Part shown: positions 16,662 through 25,297 of the stretch, in pieces
How the letters are laid out: the number at the start of each line of letters is the position of its first letter
How positions within the stretch are numbered: the stretch's first letter is position 1
Assembly: GCF_020400605.1 (NCBI RefSeq)
Contig: NZ_JAINRD010000015.1
Coordinates: 140,332-204,331 of the forward strand
Length of the DNA stretch: 64,000 nucleotides
DNA from: Streptomyces aculeolatus
GTDB taxonomy: Bacteria > Actinomycetota > Actinomycetes > Streptomycetales > Streptomycetaceae
Direction of reading: 5' to 3'
Program-made: the position numbers and the translations under genes
The notes under the pieces: model-generated
Seen by the model: the letters and a program-made list of their open reading frames with translations, nothing else
The model's database searches: none
What the model was told of the DNA's origin: nothing

Positions 16662-17063
16662 TCATGTGGCAGCGGCGGCGTCGAGGTTCGTCAGCACGAG
16701 TAGGGCGCGCAGGAGGTGGGTGGCGCGGGCGGGGTCGGTGCGGAGTTTGGTGAGGATCCGCCAGTTCTTCAGGTGGGCGAAGCCGTGCTCGTTCGCCTTG
16801 CCGGTGCGGCGCTGGGTGGGGATGAGGGTGCCGTCGATCAGGACAACCTCCCCGCCCCGCTTGGCGATCTTCTTCAGGGCGCGGTCCAGCCGCGGGGCCT
16901 TCGCGGCCAGCAGCGCGATCAGCTCGTCCCGCCAACGGCGCACGGTGGTGGCGGAGATGTCGTTGCCGCCGGCCATGTCGGCCAGATGGAGTGCTGCCGC
17001 GCGCGATCTCCAGCCAGGAGTTGAACCACTGACAGGGCGGTTTCGTTGTGGATCATCAGGCAC
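16662..17063 (-). pseudogene. IS5-type transposase with internal deletion
   Basis: A 133-codon frame joins ISATTVRRWRDELIALLAAK and KKIAKRGGEVVLIDGTLIPT, where the Asp of VLIDGT is the first catalytic residue, directly to the C-terminal HLKNWRILTKLRTDPARATH. An intact IS5/IS112-type transposase has about 120 more residues, with the second Asp and the Glu, between GKAN and EHGFAHL. The DDE triad is therefore lost. The fragment and the downstream methyltransferase lie between two copies of a 36-bp repeat. Confidence 0.8.
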
Positions 17064-17082
17064 AGCCCTCCCCTGTCACCCC

Positions 17083-17889
17083 ATGGATGTAGGTCTACTG
17101 ATGGCAGAGCACCCCCAGCAATTCGCCCGGCAGCAGGCGAGCACGCAGGTTGCCGAGCCCGGCAGTATGCCGAGCCCTCGCACACTCACGGACGTACCGG
17201 GCTGGTTCTCATTTCTCGACCAGGCTCTCTTCGACTGGTTCCTCATTCGGCAGGGGCAGCGCGCCGAGCGCGGCGACCTACTGGAAATGGGGGTTTATGT
17301 CGGCAAGAGCGCTATCCTTCTCGGCCGCTACCTGCAGCAGGGTGAGTCGCTCACCGTATGCGACCTGTTCGAATCCCCTGCGCCGGACGACGCCAACAGT
17401 GCGGAGATCGCCCGTTACCTCCCTTTGGCGACGCGACAGGCATTCGAGTGCAACTATCTTTCCTTTCATGACGAGCTGCCGCAGGTGCTGCAAGCGCCCA
17501 CCTCGGTTGTCGTGGACGAGGTACCGACGGGCTCCTGCCGCTTCGTGCACATCGACGCCTCGCACCTTTACGAGCACGTGTCCATGGACATCGCCGCAGC
17601 GCGCAGTGTCCTGCTTCCCAGCGGCGTGGTGGTCCTGGACGACTTCAGGTCGGAACACACGCCCGGCGTCGCCCTGGCCACCTGGGAGGCGGTCCTCGCC
17701 CAAGGTCTGAACCCCGTCTGCCTGAGCAAGGACAAGTTCTACGGCACTTGGGACGACCCGAAGCCCATCCAGGATGATCTTCTGGCGATGCTGTCCAGCC
17801 GCCAAGACTGGGGCTTCGACACGGAATGGGCCGCGGGCCGCCGTATCGTCAGGGTTCATTCCACGAACAGTGAAGCTGCGTCATCTTGA
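17083..17889 (+). CDS. class I SAM-dependent methyltransferase
   Basis: The product is 268 residues from the ATG at 17083; an ATG at 17101 (MAEHPQQFARQQ) is also possible and has AGG nearer. Motif I is LLEMGVYVGKSAILLGRYL (about residues 66-84) with acidic motif II in TVCDLFES. CRFVHIDASHLYEHVSMDI and GVVVLDDF are the metal-site and motif III elements of the Methyltransf_24/TylF-like group, which often O-methylates sugars or small molecules. The last codons (SEAASS and stop) are encoded by copy B of the 36-bp repeat, so the native C-terminus was replaced by an insertion. Confidence 0.82.
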   Translation: MDVGLLMAEHPQQFARQQASTQVAEPGSMPSPRTLTDVPGWFSFLDQALFDWFLIRQGQRAERGDLLEMGVYVGKSAILLGRYLQQGESLTVCDLFESPAPDDANSAEIARYLPLATRQAFECNYLSFHDELPQVLQAPTSVVVDEVPTGSCRFVHIDASHLYEHVSMDIAAARSVLLPSGVVVLDDFRSEHTPGVALATWEAVLAQGLNPVCLSKDKFYGTWDDPKPIQDDLLAMLSSRQDWGFDTEWAAGRRIVRVHSTNSEAASS

Positions 17890-17906
17890 AGTGGCTGGTC
17901 AGGGTG
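17871..17906. repeat. 36-bp direct repeat, copy B
   Basis: Second copy of the repeat at 16566-16601, same orientation, two differences. It overlaps the last 19 bases of the methyltransferase gene. The 215 bases beyond it, to 18121, show no supported gene. Confidence 0.7.
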
Positions 17907-18121
17907 AGCGGCTGCAGTGCGCGGTGGTTCCAGGTCAAGGTGACCGGATCCGCGGACTCGCCGACCCTGGTGGCCTGTTCAACGAGCAGCGAGCCGCGTC
18001 CGGCGCGGTGCATCGCGAGGCGGAGGGTCGACCTCATACCGGGCCGGATCCGGTCGATCCGACAACGCGGCGAGGCGCCGTGCCAGGCGTCGTGAGCCCG
18101 CCGTGGGTGACGGGACAGCCC

Positions 18122-19363
18122 TCAGGGCTTCGTGCGGCGGGGTGAGGCTTGCTGGTCGTCCGCGCCGGAGCCGACGTGCCGTTTGGTCACCTGGGAGCCG
18201 TGCCAGTCCAGGCACATCACCGTGGCGTCGTCTTCCAGATGGCCGCCGGCCGCGTCCAGGACCGCGGTGCTCAGCGTCAGCGCGGTCTCCCGTGGATGCA
18301 GGTGCCGGGTGTCCTTCACGAGGGCGGGCAGATCCACCTGCTCCGCGCCGCGTTCGAGCATGCCGTCGGTAAGCATGATCAACCGGTCGCCGGGACGCAG
18401 GTCGAGCTCCTGGACTCGGTACGGATGGGGGATGGCGACAGGCAGTCCGAAGGGCTGGTCCGCCTCCAGGACGATCTCCTCCACAACTCCGTCGCGCATA
18501 CGGAGCGGCCGGGGGTGCCCAGCGTTGACCACCTCAGCGTGCCCGGTGTGGAGGTCGATGCGCACCAGTTGCCCGGTGGCGTGGCCGTGTGGCCTGTGGC
18601 CGGCCAGAGCCTGGTCGGCTTGCCGCGCCTGTTCCGTGAGGTCGGCCCCTTGGCGGCGGGCGCCGCGCAGGGCGCCCACCAGCACCGTCGCCGACAGCGC
18701 GGCCCGAAGGTTGTGGCCCAAGGTGTCGGTCAAGGACAGGTGGAGGGTGTCGCGGTCGAGGGCGTAGTCGAAGGTGTCGCCGCTGACCTCTTCGGAGGGC
18801 TCCAGATTCCCGCACAGGGCGAATTGCGCCGCCTCGCAGGTGAGCGACAGGGGCAGGAGCTGGTGCTGGATCTCCGCGGCCAGGGTCAGGGGCCTGCTGC
18901 GTTTTCCCCAGGTGTAGAGGTCGGTGAAGCGCTGGTTGGCGATCACGATGTAGGCCAGAAGGTGCGCGGCCTCACCCACCGCGTCGAGCACCCCCTGGCC
19001 GGAGCCGGGCGGCAACAAGAGTTCCAGCAGCCCGATGGCATCGCCTCGGTTGGTGACCGGAAAGATCACCCGCTCGCCCTGGCCCGTCGTCTCCCGGTAC
19101 AGCCGCTGGGTGCGTACCACGTGCTCGTAGACACTGCCGAACAGGTCGATTCTGCCCGCTTGCCGCCCGGCTCCTGCCTCCGCCTGCGAGGCGGTGGACA
19201 GTGGCACCACCGCTCTCCCGGTCAGGTCCACGATGAGGAACGAGACCCGCTTGGCACCGAAACGCCGCAGCAGGTCCTCGGCGACCACGTCGACGGCCTC
19301 CACCGGAGCCGCTGTCTCCGCTGCCGTCAGCAGTCGCGGAAGCTCACCTTGCCCGTCCACCAC
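18122..19363 (-). CDS. SpoIIE-type PP2C phosphatase, copy 1
   Basis: The product is 413 residues from the GTG at 19363; AAAGGGAG lies upstream and this start gives the same length as copy 2. Residues about 20-165 form a GAF-like sensor (FLIVDLTGRAVVPLSTAS; ERVIFPVTNRGDAIGLLELL). A PP2C/SpoIIE domain follows: AEIQHQLLPLSL, SGDTFDYALDR, LTDTLGHNLRAALSATVL, LIMLTDGMLERG and EDDATVMCLDWHG. The canonical metal-ligand segments GGDFYD and GDVMGHG appear as SGDTFDY and TDTLGHN, with the aspartates kept. Such proteins dephosphorylate anti-anti-sigma factors. No kinase or anti-anti-sigma gene is adjacent. Paired head to head with a near-identical copy. Confidence 0.9.
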   Translation of the reverse strand: MVDGQGELPRLLTAAETAAPVEAVDVVAEDLLRRFGAKRVSFLIVDLTGRAVVPLSTASQAEAGAGRQAGRIDLFGSVYEHVVRTQRLYRETTGQGERVIFPVTNRGDAIGLLELLLPPGSGQGVLDAVGEAAHLLAYIVIANQRFTDLYTWGKRSRPLTLAAEIQHQLLPLSLTCEAAQFALCGNLEPSEEVSGDTFDYALDRDTLHLSLTDTLGHNLRAALSATVLVGALRGARRQGADLTEQARQADQALAGHRPHGHATGQLVRIDLHTGHAEVVNAGHPRPLRMRDGVVEEIVLEADQPFGLPVAIPHPYRVQELDLRPGDRLIMLTDGMLERGAEQVDLPALVKDTRHLHPRETALTLSTAVLDAAGGHLEDDATVMCLDWHGSQVTKRHVGSGADDQQASPRRTKP

Positions 19364-19897
19364 ACACCGCTCCCTTTGGCGGCCCCCCTCATACCAGAGT
19401 GAGGAACTCCCTGGGGAGCGACAACCGGGCACCGCTCACCGCGCAGGACACGTCACTCACTGCCACCGTACCGGTTTACCAGCTCGCAGTGGCCCACCGC
19501 CCATTGCTTGATCACCAAAGCCGGAGCTTGAGAAGGAGGCATGTGTCGTTTACCTCCGCGAGCGTGGTGTTCCTTGATCGACTCGGCGCGTTCTGCGGCC
19601 GTGCCGGCGTTGTGGTCCTTGGCCCGGTGTGTTCTTCGAGCCGGGTGGCCGCCCCGGGCCCGGTCCGGACGGTTTCGGTGCGGCTGCCGGGCGGGCCGCC
19701 GCCGTCGCGCGGACAACTCGAAACCCTCGGCTGACGGGTCCGCGCCGATGCATGTGCCGCCGACGCGAAGGCGGTATCGAACTCCTACTTGGAGGCTCCC
19801 TGGACCCCGACCCCTGGCACGGCTTCAGCGGTGCCCGTTTGACGCTCGCCGTGCAGCTCCGCACCCTGGTATCAGGGGTCTCGTCAAGGGAGTGTGC
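19364..19897. promoter_or_regulatory. shared divergent upstream region of the twin phosphatases
   Basis: Both genes have a related leader: CTGGTATGAGGGG on the reverse strand (near 19385-19397) and CTGGTATCAGGGG on the forward strand (19866-19878), each about 30 bases before its GTG. This is a candidate -10 region preserved in both copies. The central 400 bases are not duplicated and show no supported gene; a reverse 87-codon frame at 19453-19716 is basic and low in information. Confidence 0.4.
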
Positions 19898-21139
19898 GTG
19901 TTGGATGCGCAGGATGAGCTTCCCCGGCTGCTGACGGCAGCAGAGGCAGCGGCTCCGGTGGAGGCCGTCGACGTGGTCGCCGAGGACCTGCTGCGGCGTT
20001 TCGGCGCCACACGGGTCTCCTTCCTCATCGTGGACCTGACCGGAAAAGCGGTGGTGCCGCTGACCACCGCCTCGCGGGCGAAGGCCGGGCGCGGGCGCCA
20101 GGCAGACAGAATCCGCCTGTTCGGCAGTGTCTACGAGCACGTGGTACGCACCCAGCAGCCGTACCGCGAGGCGACAGGCCAGGGCGAGCGGGTGATCTTT
20201 CCGGTCACCAACCGCGGCGACGCCATCGGGCTGCTGGAACTCTTGCTGCCGGCCGGCCCCGGCCGGGAGGTGCTCGACGCGGTGGGTGAGGCCGCGCACG
20301 TCCTGGCCTACATCGTGATCGCCAACCAGCGCTTCACCGACCTCTACACCTGGGGAAAGCGCAGCAGGCCCCTGACCCTGGCCGCGGAGATCCAATACCA
20401 GCTCCTGCCCCTGTCGCTCACCTGCGAGGCGGCGCAGTTCGCGCTGAGCGGGAATCTGGAACCTTCCGAAGACGTCAGCGGCGACACCTTCGACTACATC
20501 CTCGACCGCGACATCCTCCACCTGTCCCTGACCGACACCATGGGACACAACCTTCGGGCCGCACTGTCGGCGACGGTGCTGGTGGGCGCCCTGCGCGGCG
20601 CCCGCCGCCAAGGGGCCGACCTCATGGAGCAGGCGCGGCAAGCCGACCAGGCCCTGGGCGACCACACTCCAAGCGGTCACGCCACCGGGCAACTGGTGCG
20701 CATCGACCTCCACACCGGGCAAGCCGAGCTGATCAACGCAGGCCACCCCCTGCCGCTACGACTGCGCGACGGAGAGGTGGAGGAAATCACCCTGGAGGCG
20801 AACCACCCCTTCGGACTACCTGTGGCCCTCCGGCACCCGTACCGAGTCCAGGAACTCGACCTGCGTCCCGGCGACCGGTTGATCATGCTCACCGACGGCA
20901 TGCTCGAACGCCGCGCGGAGAAGATGGACCTGCCCGCCCTCGTGAAGGACACCCGGCACCTGCATCCACGGGAGACCGCGCTGACGCTGAGCACCGCGGT
21001 CCTGGACGCGGCCGGCGGCCATCTGGAAGACGACGCCACGGTGATGTGCCTGGACTGGCACGGCTCCCAGGAGACGAAGCGGCACGTCGGCTCCGGCGCG
21101 GACCTCCGGCAAGCCTCCCCCCGACGCCCCGAGCGGTAG
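19898..21139 (+). CDS. SpoIIE-type PP2C phosphatase, copy 2
   Basis: The product is 413 residues from the GTG at 19898, with AAGGGAG upstream. It matches copy 1 along its whole length, differing at roughly one residue in ten by eye: GAF-like domain with ERVIFPVTNRGDAIGLLELL, then SGDTFDYILDRD, LTDTMGHNLRAALSAT, LIMLTDGMLERR and EDDATVMCLDWHG. The two genes make a large inverted repeat around a 534-bp divergent spacer. Copy 2 ends 15 bp before the outer box of att3, so the pair sits at the edge of the integrated segment. Role: regulated phosphatase in a partner-switching pathway (family knowledge). Confidence 0.9.
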   Translation: MLDAQDELPRLLTAAEAAAPVEAVDVVAEDLLRRFGATRVSFLIVDLTGKAVVPLTTASRAKAGRGRQADRIRLFGSVYEHVVRTQQPYREATGQGERVIFPVTNRGDAIGLLELLLPAGPGREVLDAVGEAAHVLAYIVIANQRFTDLYTWGKRSRPLTLAAEIQYQLLPLSLTCEAAQFALSGNLEPSEDVSGDTFDYILDRDILHLSLTDTMGHNLRAALSATVLVGALRGARRQGADLMEQARQADQALGDHTPSGHATGQLVRIDLHTGQAELINAGHPLPLRLRDGEVEEITLEANHPFGLPVALRHPYRVQELDLRPGDRLIMLTDGMLERRAEKMDLPALVKDTRHLHPRETALTLSTAVLDAAGGHLEDDATVMCLDWHGSQETKRHVGSGADLRQASPRRPER

Positions 21140-21154
21140 CACCACCGTCCCTCT

Positions 21155-21325
21155 GTGCCACTCGCGTGCCGTACACCGCGGTGAAACAGGGGCAACAAGG
21201 GTCGGTTATCGCGTGCTCCGGTCGACCCGCTTCCTGCGTCGCCGCAGGTCAGACACACGCAAGTGATCCAAGTCCTCGGACTTCCCAAGCTCGGAGCGCG
21301 GGATCGATTCCCGTCGCCCGCTCCA
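21155..21325 (+). repeat. att-like site 3: boxes plus tRNA-Gly(CCC) 3' end
   Basis: GTGCCACTCGCGTGCC at 21155-21170 and GCGTCGCCGCAGG at 21236-21248 lie 127 and 46 bp before the TTCCCAAG core at 21282; the core runs to the CCA end at 21325. The core differs from att2 at two of 44 bases, one of them in the T-loop (GATCGATT for GTTCGATT). No box lies to the right, so the right side is probably the older chromosome. Confidence 0.75.
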
Positions 21326-21330
21326 CGAAA

Positions 21331-21354
21331 ACCCCCAGGCCAGCGGCCCGGGGG
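21331..21354 (+). terminator. terminator downstream of att3
   Basis: CCCCCAGGCC pairs with GGCCCGGGGG across a three-base AGC loop, six bases after the CCA end. It is the counterpart of the hairpin after att2. Confidence 0.65.
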
Positions 21355-21410
21355 GCGTGTGCTGCCTGGACCACTTCAGGTGCGGCGGCCCGTTCGCCCG
21401 GGCGGTGGTG

Positions 21411-21785
21411 TCACAGGCGTGGTTGGGTCAGGGACCAGCCGGAGACCGCTGACATCGGGCCGCGCCACAGGGACGTCTCCGCGCTCTCCGGGCCGTGGTG
21501 GTAGGTGACGTCGCGCAGGTGGAGGTGGGGCTCCGGCGACGGATCCGGGTCGTCGGGGTCGGTGAGTACCGCGGCCAGCGCGGTGTTGAGGAACGCGGCG
21601 ACCGCGGGGTCGGATTCGTGGATCTGGTCCAGCCACGCCTCGCGCCAGGCGCGGTGGCTGATCATGTGTCCGTGCAGGACGCCGCCGCCCAGGTGCAGGG
21701 TCACCGCGATGCTTGCCTGGGCGTCGTCCGACTCGTCCAGCAGGGAGTTGAGCGCCTGAAGGTACACGTCCATCGTCGTTGTCAC
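21411..21785 (-). CDS. hypothetical protein (weakly GvpU-like)
   Basis: The 124-residue soluble acidic protein opens MDVYLQALNSLLDESDDAQA and has a beta-rich centre (SIAVTLHLGGGVLHGHMISH), with Asp/Pro-rich sequence near residues 75-85. The central pattern of a hydrophobic strand, GGG and another strand faintly recalls gas-vesicle accessory protein GvpU, but no gas-vesicle gene is in the window, so this is only a suggestion. It lies 42 bp downstream of the DUF1206 gene on the same strand and may be cotranscribed. Confidence 0.6.
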   Translation of the reverse strand: MTTTMDVYLQALNSLLDESDDAQASIAVTLHLGGGVLHGHMISHRAWREAWLDQIHESDPAVAAFLNTALAAVLTDPDDPDPSPEPHLHLRDVTYHHGPESAETSLWRGPMSAVSGWSLTQPRL

Positions 21786-21827
21786 TCTCCTTGTCGGTCC
21801 GTCGCGCGGGAGTCCTCGCGGTTCGCT

Positions 21828-22664
21828 TCAGACTCGCCGCCAGCGGGCGCAGGCGAAGGAGAAGAGGGCGAAGAGCACCAGGCCCGCGGCGACCGCGACC
21901 AGTAGCCACGGCCCCGCCGCGGTGTCCGCGAAGGACTTCAGCGCCGCATCGACGCCCTTGGCCTCCTTCGGGTCGTACTGCAGAGCGGCCCGGGTGAGGA
22001 ACACGCCGATCGCGCCCACGACCAGGCCGCGCGCCACGCCGCCCGTGACTCCGGCCGCGTCGACGAGGCGCCTGGTGGTCCGGGACATCCGGGACGTGCG
22101 CAGGTGTTTGCGGTACGAGCGCATCGCGGCGCGCACCGCGAGCACCGCGCCCGCCGCCGCGATACCCGCGCCCGCGATGCCCACCACCCACTCCCCGGCG
22201 GGCTGTTCCAGCGCGCGGGCGGTGATGTCCCGGCTCTGGCGGTCGCTGGAGGTGTTGTCCTTCTCGCCGGCCGCGAAGGCGAGCACGGAGTAGGCGACGA
22301 AGCCGTAGAAGACGGCCCGTCCGCCCGACAGCGCGCGTTTCGACGCCTTGTGCCCGCCGGGCCCGGCCGCTCCGAACGCGGCCTCGGACAGCCGCCACAC
22401 CGCCATGCCCGCAAGGGCCGCGCCCAGCGCGTACAGCAGGAGCCCGCCGAGCGGTTGCGACGCGATCTCGCCGACGGCGCCGCTGCGGTCGGCCTCCCGC
22501 TTTCCCTCGCCGAACGCCACCCGGGCGGCGAGGACCCCGATCAGCAGGTAGAGCACGCCGCGGCCGGTGAATCCGGCCCGTGCGCCCCACTCCACCGCCT
22601 GGCTGTCGGCCGCCTTGCGCACCGTCCTGCGGGTCCGCGCCGTCGAGCCTGCCGCCTGCATCAT
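21828..22664 (-). CDS. DUF1206 family membrane protein
   Basis: The 278-residue protein consists of three tandem DUF1206-type units, each of two helices beginning with a RxGFTGRGVLY-like loop: WGARAGFTGRGVLYLLIGVL (about 26-45), GGRAVFYGFVAYSVLAF (about 114-130) and TGGVARGLVVGAIGVFL (about 208-224). Six membrane segments alternate with short charged linkers. Function unknown throughout the family. The small acidic gene downstream is on the same strand. Confidence 0.88.
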   Translation of the reverse strand: MMQAAGSTARTRRTVRKAADSQAVEWGARAGFTGRGVLYLLIGVLAARVAFGEGKREADRSGAVGEIASQPLGGLLLYALGAALAGMAVWRLSEAAFGAAGPGGHKASKRALSGGRAVFYGFVAYSVLAFAAGEKDNTSSDRQSRDITARALEQPAGEWVVGIAGAGIAAAGAVLAVRAAMRSYRKHLRTSRMSRTTRRLVDAAGVTGGVARGLVVGAIGVFLTRAALQYDPKEAKGVDAALKSFADTAAGPWLLVAVAAGLVLFALFSFACARWRRV

Positions 22665-22727
22665 CGACCTCCTCCTCGGTCCGCCTGCGACTGCCCAGGA
22701 AGAACCGGAGGAAACGCCGGCCGCAGC

Positions 22728-25187
22728 TCAGGCCTGTGGGCTTGTGGCTTCGGTGGGGAGGAGTTGTTCGGCCCAGATGGTCTTGCCCTCCGACGTGTAG
22801 CGCGTTCCCCAGCCCTGGGCGTACTGGGCCACCAGGAACAGTCCGCGGCCGCCTTCGTCGTCGGCCTGGGCCTGGCGCAGGTGGGGCGAGGTGTTGCTGC
22901 CGTCGGAGACTTCGAGGATCAGGTTCACGTCGCGGATGAGGCGCAGGTCCACGGGGCCGGAGGCGTGGCGGATGGCGTTGGTCACCAACTCGCTGACGAT
23001 CAGTTCCGCGGTGAAGGCGAGGTCTTCCAGGTCCCAGGCCGCCAGTTGCTCGGCGGTGAAGGACCGGGCCTGGCCGACCGCGGTGAGTTCGCACGGCAGG
23101 TGCCAGCTCGCGACGTTCTCCTCGTCGATGGAGCGCGGGCGGGCGACGAGGAAGGCGACGTCGTCGCGGGGGCGGTCCGGGAGCAGGAGGCGCTCCATGA
23201 CCTCGCAGATCTCCTCCAGCGGGCGGTCGGGGTACGCCAGCGCGAAGGCCAGCCGGGTGAAGCCGACGTCGATGTCGCGGTCGGAGGAGGCGGTGATCAG
23301 GCCGTCGGTGTAGAAGGCGAGGACGCTGTCGTCCGGGATCTCCAGGTGCGTGCATTCGAAGGGCAGGCCGCCCAGCCCGAGTGGGGGTCCTGCCGGGATG
23401 TCGAGGAATTCGACGGCCTTGTCGGGGTGGGCGATGGCGGGCGGGGGGTGTCCCGCGCGGGTGATGTCCGCGGTACGGGAGATGGGGTCGTACACGCAGT
23501 ACAGGCAGGTGGCGCCGATCACGCCGGGGATGTGGCGGTCTCCGGTCTCCGCTTCGTCGAGGTGGGCGACCAGGTCGTCGAGGTGCGAGACCAGTTCGTC
23601 GGGCGGCATGTCGAGGGCGGCGAGGGTCTGGACGGCGGTACGCAGGCGGCCCATGGTGGCCGCCGCGTTCATGCCGTGGCCGACGACGTCGCCGACGACC
23701 AGTCCGATGCGTGCGCCGGAGAGGGGCAGCACGTCGAACCAGTCCCCGCCGACGCCCGCGTGGGTGTCGGCCGGCAGGTAGCGGTAGGCGACGTCCACGC
23801 CGGTAGGGGCCGGCAGGTCCTTGGGGAGGAGGTGGCGCTGGAGGGACAGGGCGGCGCGGTGTTCGCGGCCGAAGCGCCGGGCGTTGTCGACGCAGACGGC
23901 CGCGTGGGCGGCGAGTTCCTCGGCGAGGAGCAGGTCGTCGGCGTCGAAGGCCTCGGGGTTCTTCCAGCGCACCAGGGTGGCCACGCCCATGGTGACGCCG
24001 CGGGCGCGCAGGGGCACCACCAGGTGGGAGTGGATGCCGACTTCCCTCAGCTTGTCCGAACGCACCGCATCCTGCGCCAGCCAGGGCGTCGACAGATCCA
24101 CGGTGGGGTCCAGCACGGGACGGCCCGTGGTGACGCAGCGCTGCTGGGGCGACGTCGCGGAGTAGTTGACGGGCGCCCCCAGCGGCACCACGGATTCCGG
24201 CAGGTCCTTCCGGATGGACTGCTGGGCGCGTCGGATCAGTTCGGCGGAGCCGGCGGTCAGGACCGGATCGGGCTCGTGGCCGTGGAGGACGGCGGCGGAG
24301 AGGTCGACGGCGACGAAGTCGGCGACCTGCGGCACCAGCACCTCGGCGAGTTCCTCGGCGGTACGTTCCAGATCCAGCGTGCTGCCGATGCGGATACCGG
24401 CCTCGCTGATCAGGGTGAGGTGCCGCCGTACCTGGTAGTAGCTGGTGACGTCGAGTACCGCCTGGCCCATCCCCAGGGTGTGGCCGGTGAGGTCCTGGAG
24501 TCTGAAGGACGAGCGGGAGCGGACGTGCGGCAGGTGGGAGGAGGAAGTGGCCGGGGGATCGACGTGGGAGACGGCGACCTGCGGCTCGCCCGTCTCCAGC
24601 ACCTCCAGTGCGCGGGCTTCCGTGACCGGACCGGCCTCTTCGGGCACGGTGTCGGCCAGTGGCCGGCCCAGTTGCAGCCGTGCGGGGACGCCCTCCATGC
24701 GTTCCAGGGCAGGGTTGATCATGGTGAGCCGCAGTTGCGGGTCCACGACCGCCAGCCCGAACGGGGACTCGGTGAACAGCCCGCGCAGGATCGCGTGCTC
24801 GCGTTCCCGCGCCTGTGCGGTGGCGTAGTCCGTGGCCACGACGAGCCAGCTCGCCCCGCGATCGAGCCCCAGGGGCGTCAGCTGCGTCCTGACCTGGAGG
24901 CGGCTGCCGTCGTGACGGTACGCGGTGAAGGTGGCCGTCCACCCTCTTCCGGCCCCGTTGCGTCCGGCTGCCTCCCAGCGCTCGACCCACGGGATATCCA
25001 GGAACTTCGTGACCGGCTGTGCGACCGCGTCCGGCGCAGCGTAGCCGAAGAGTGTCTCCGCGCCGTCGCTCCAGTGCTCCACCAGGCCCTCTGGGTCGAC
25101 CACTATCGCGGCATCGGTGATGTCGAACCGATAGCCCTCTGTCTCCCCGCCAGACGCTTGCGGCCTGTCGGCGTGCGGTGATCCCAC
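22728..25187 (-). CDS. PAS-PAS-GAF SpoIIE phosphatase with HATPase domain
   Basis: The product is 819 residues. A PAS domain (about 25-120) has the WSDGAETLFGY signature, and a second PAS (about 130-260) has FGLAVVDPQLRLTMINPALE. A GAF domain follows (about 270-430; VVPLRARGVTMGVATLVRWK). The PP2C catalytic domain (about 445-660) has the canonical motifs GVGGDWFDVLPL, VVGDVVGHGMNAA and FYTDGLITASS. The C-terminal anti-sigma-type HATPase has FTAELIVSELVTNAIRH and GGRGLFLVAQYAQGWG. Phosphatase plus kinase-like domain lets one protein set the phosphorylation state of an anti-anti-sigma partner and is typical of streptomycetes. The PP2C motifs are intact, unlike the twin copies at 18-21 kb. Monocistronic. 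Confidence 0.95.
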   Translation of the reverse strand: MGSPHADRPQASGGETEGYRFDITDAAIVVDPEGLVEHWSDGAETLFGYAAPDAVAQPVTKFLDIPWVERWEAAGRNGAGRGWTATFTAYRHDGSRLQVRTQLTPLGLDRGASWLVVATDYATAQAREREHAILRGLFTESPFGLAVVDPQLRLTMINPALERMEGVPARLQLGRPLADTVPEEAGPVTEARALEVLETGEPQVAVSHVDPPATSSSHLPHVRSRSSFRLQDLTGHTLGMGQAVLDVTSYYQVRRHLTLISEAGIRIGSTLDLERTAEELAEVLVPQVADFVAVDLSAAVLHGHEPDPVLTAGSAELIRRAQQSIRKDLPESVVPLGAPVNYSATSPQQRCVTTGRPVLDPTVDLSTPWLAQDAVRSDKLREVGIHSHLVVPLRARGVTMGVATLVRWKNPEAFDADDLLLAEELAAHAAVCVDNARRFGREHRAALSLQRHLLPKDLPAPTGVDVAYRYLPADTHAGVGGDWFDVLPLSGARIGLVVGDVVGHGMNAAATMGRLRTAVQTLAALDMPPDELVSHLDDLVAHLDEAETGDRHIPGVIGATCLYCVYDPISRTADITRAGHPPPAIAHPDKAVEFLDIPAGPPLGLGGLPFECTHLEIPDDSVLAFYTDGLITASSDRDIDVGFTRLAFALAYPDRPLEEICEVMERLLLPDRPRDDVAFLVARPRSIDEENVASWHLPCELTAVGQARSFTAEQLAAWDLEDLAFTAELIVSELVTNAIRHASGPVDLRLIRDVNLILEVSDGSNTSPHLRQAQADDEGGRGLFLVAQYAQGWGTRYTSEGKTIWAEQLLPTEATSPQA

Positions 25188-25297
25188 ATCTCAATGGTGC
25201 ATCCGTTCGACGGAGCGCACCAACGGGCGCCGCGGGATCCGGGAGAAGATCACTGGTCAGAGGCTTCTTTGCCGTTCGGCCCGCGGTCAGGTGCCCG

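Larger units (their letters stand above)
6313..21325. mobile_element. decayed integrative element 2 (att2 to att3)
   Basis: The tRNA-Gly 3' ends at 6319-6362 and 21282-21325 match at 42 of 44 bases and bound about 15 kb. Cargo mixes intact metabolic and signalling genes with pseudogenes (integrase, PhzF, Rhs, transposase). The only integrase trace is a 40-codon fragment at 13225-13345. The element is probably old and immobile, and it may be a composite of several insertions. Confidence 0.55.

Noticed and set aside
21376..25194. 1272-codon reverse frame and 1025-codon forward frame across the PAS-GAF phosphatase
   Set aside because: Both are Arg/Gly/Pro-rich shadows of the 819-residue gene, whose motifs are all in the other frame.
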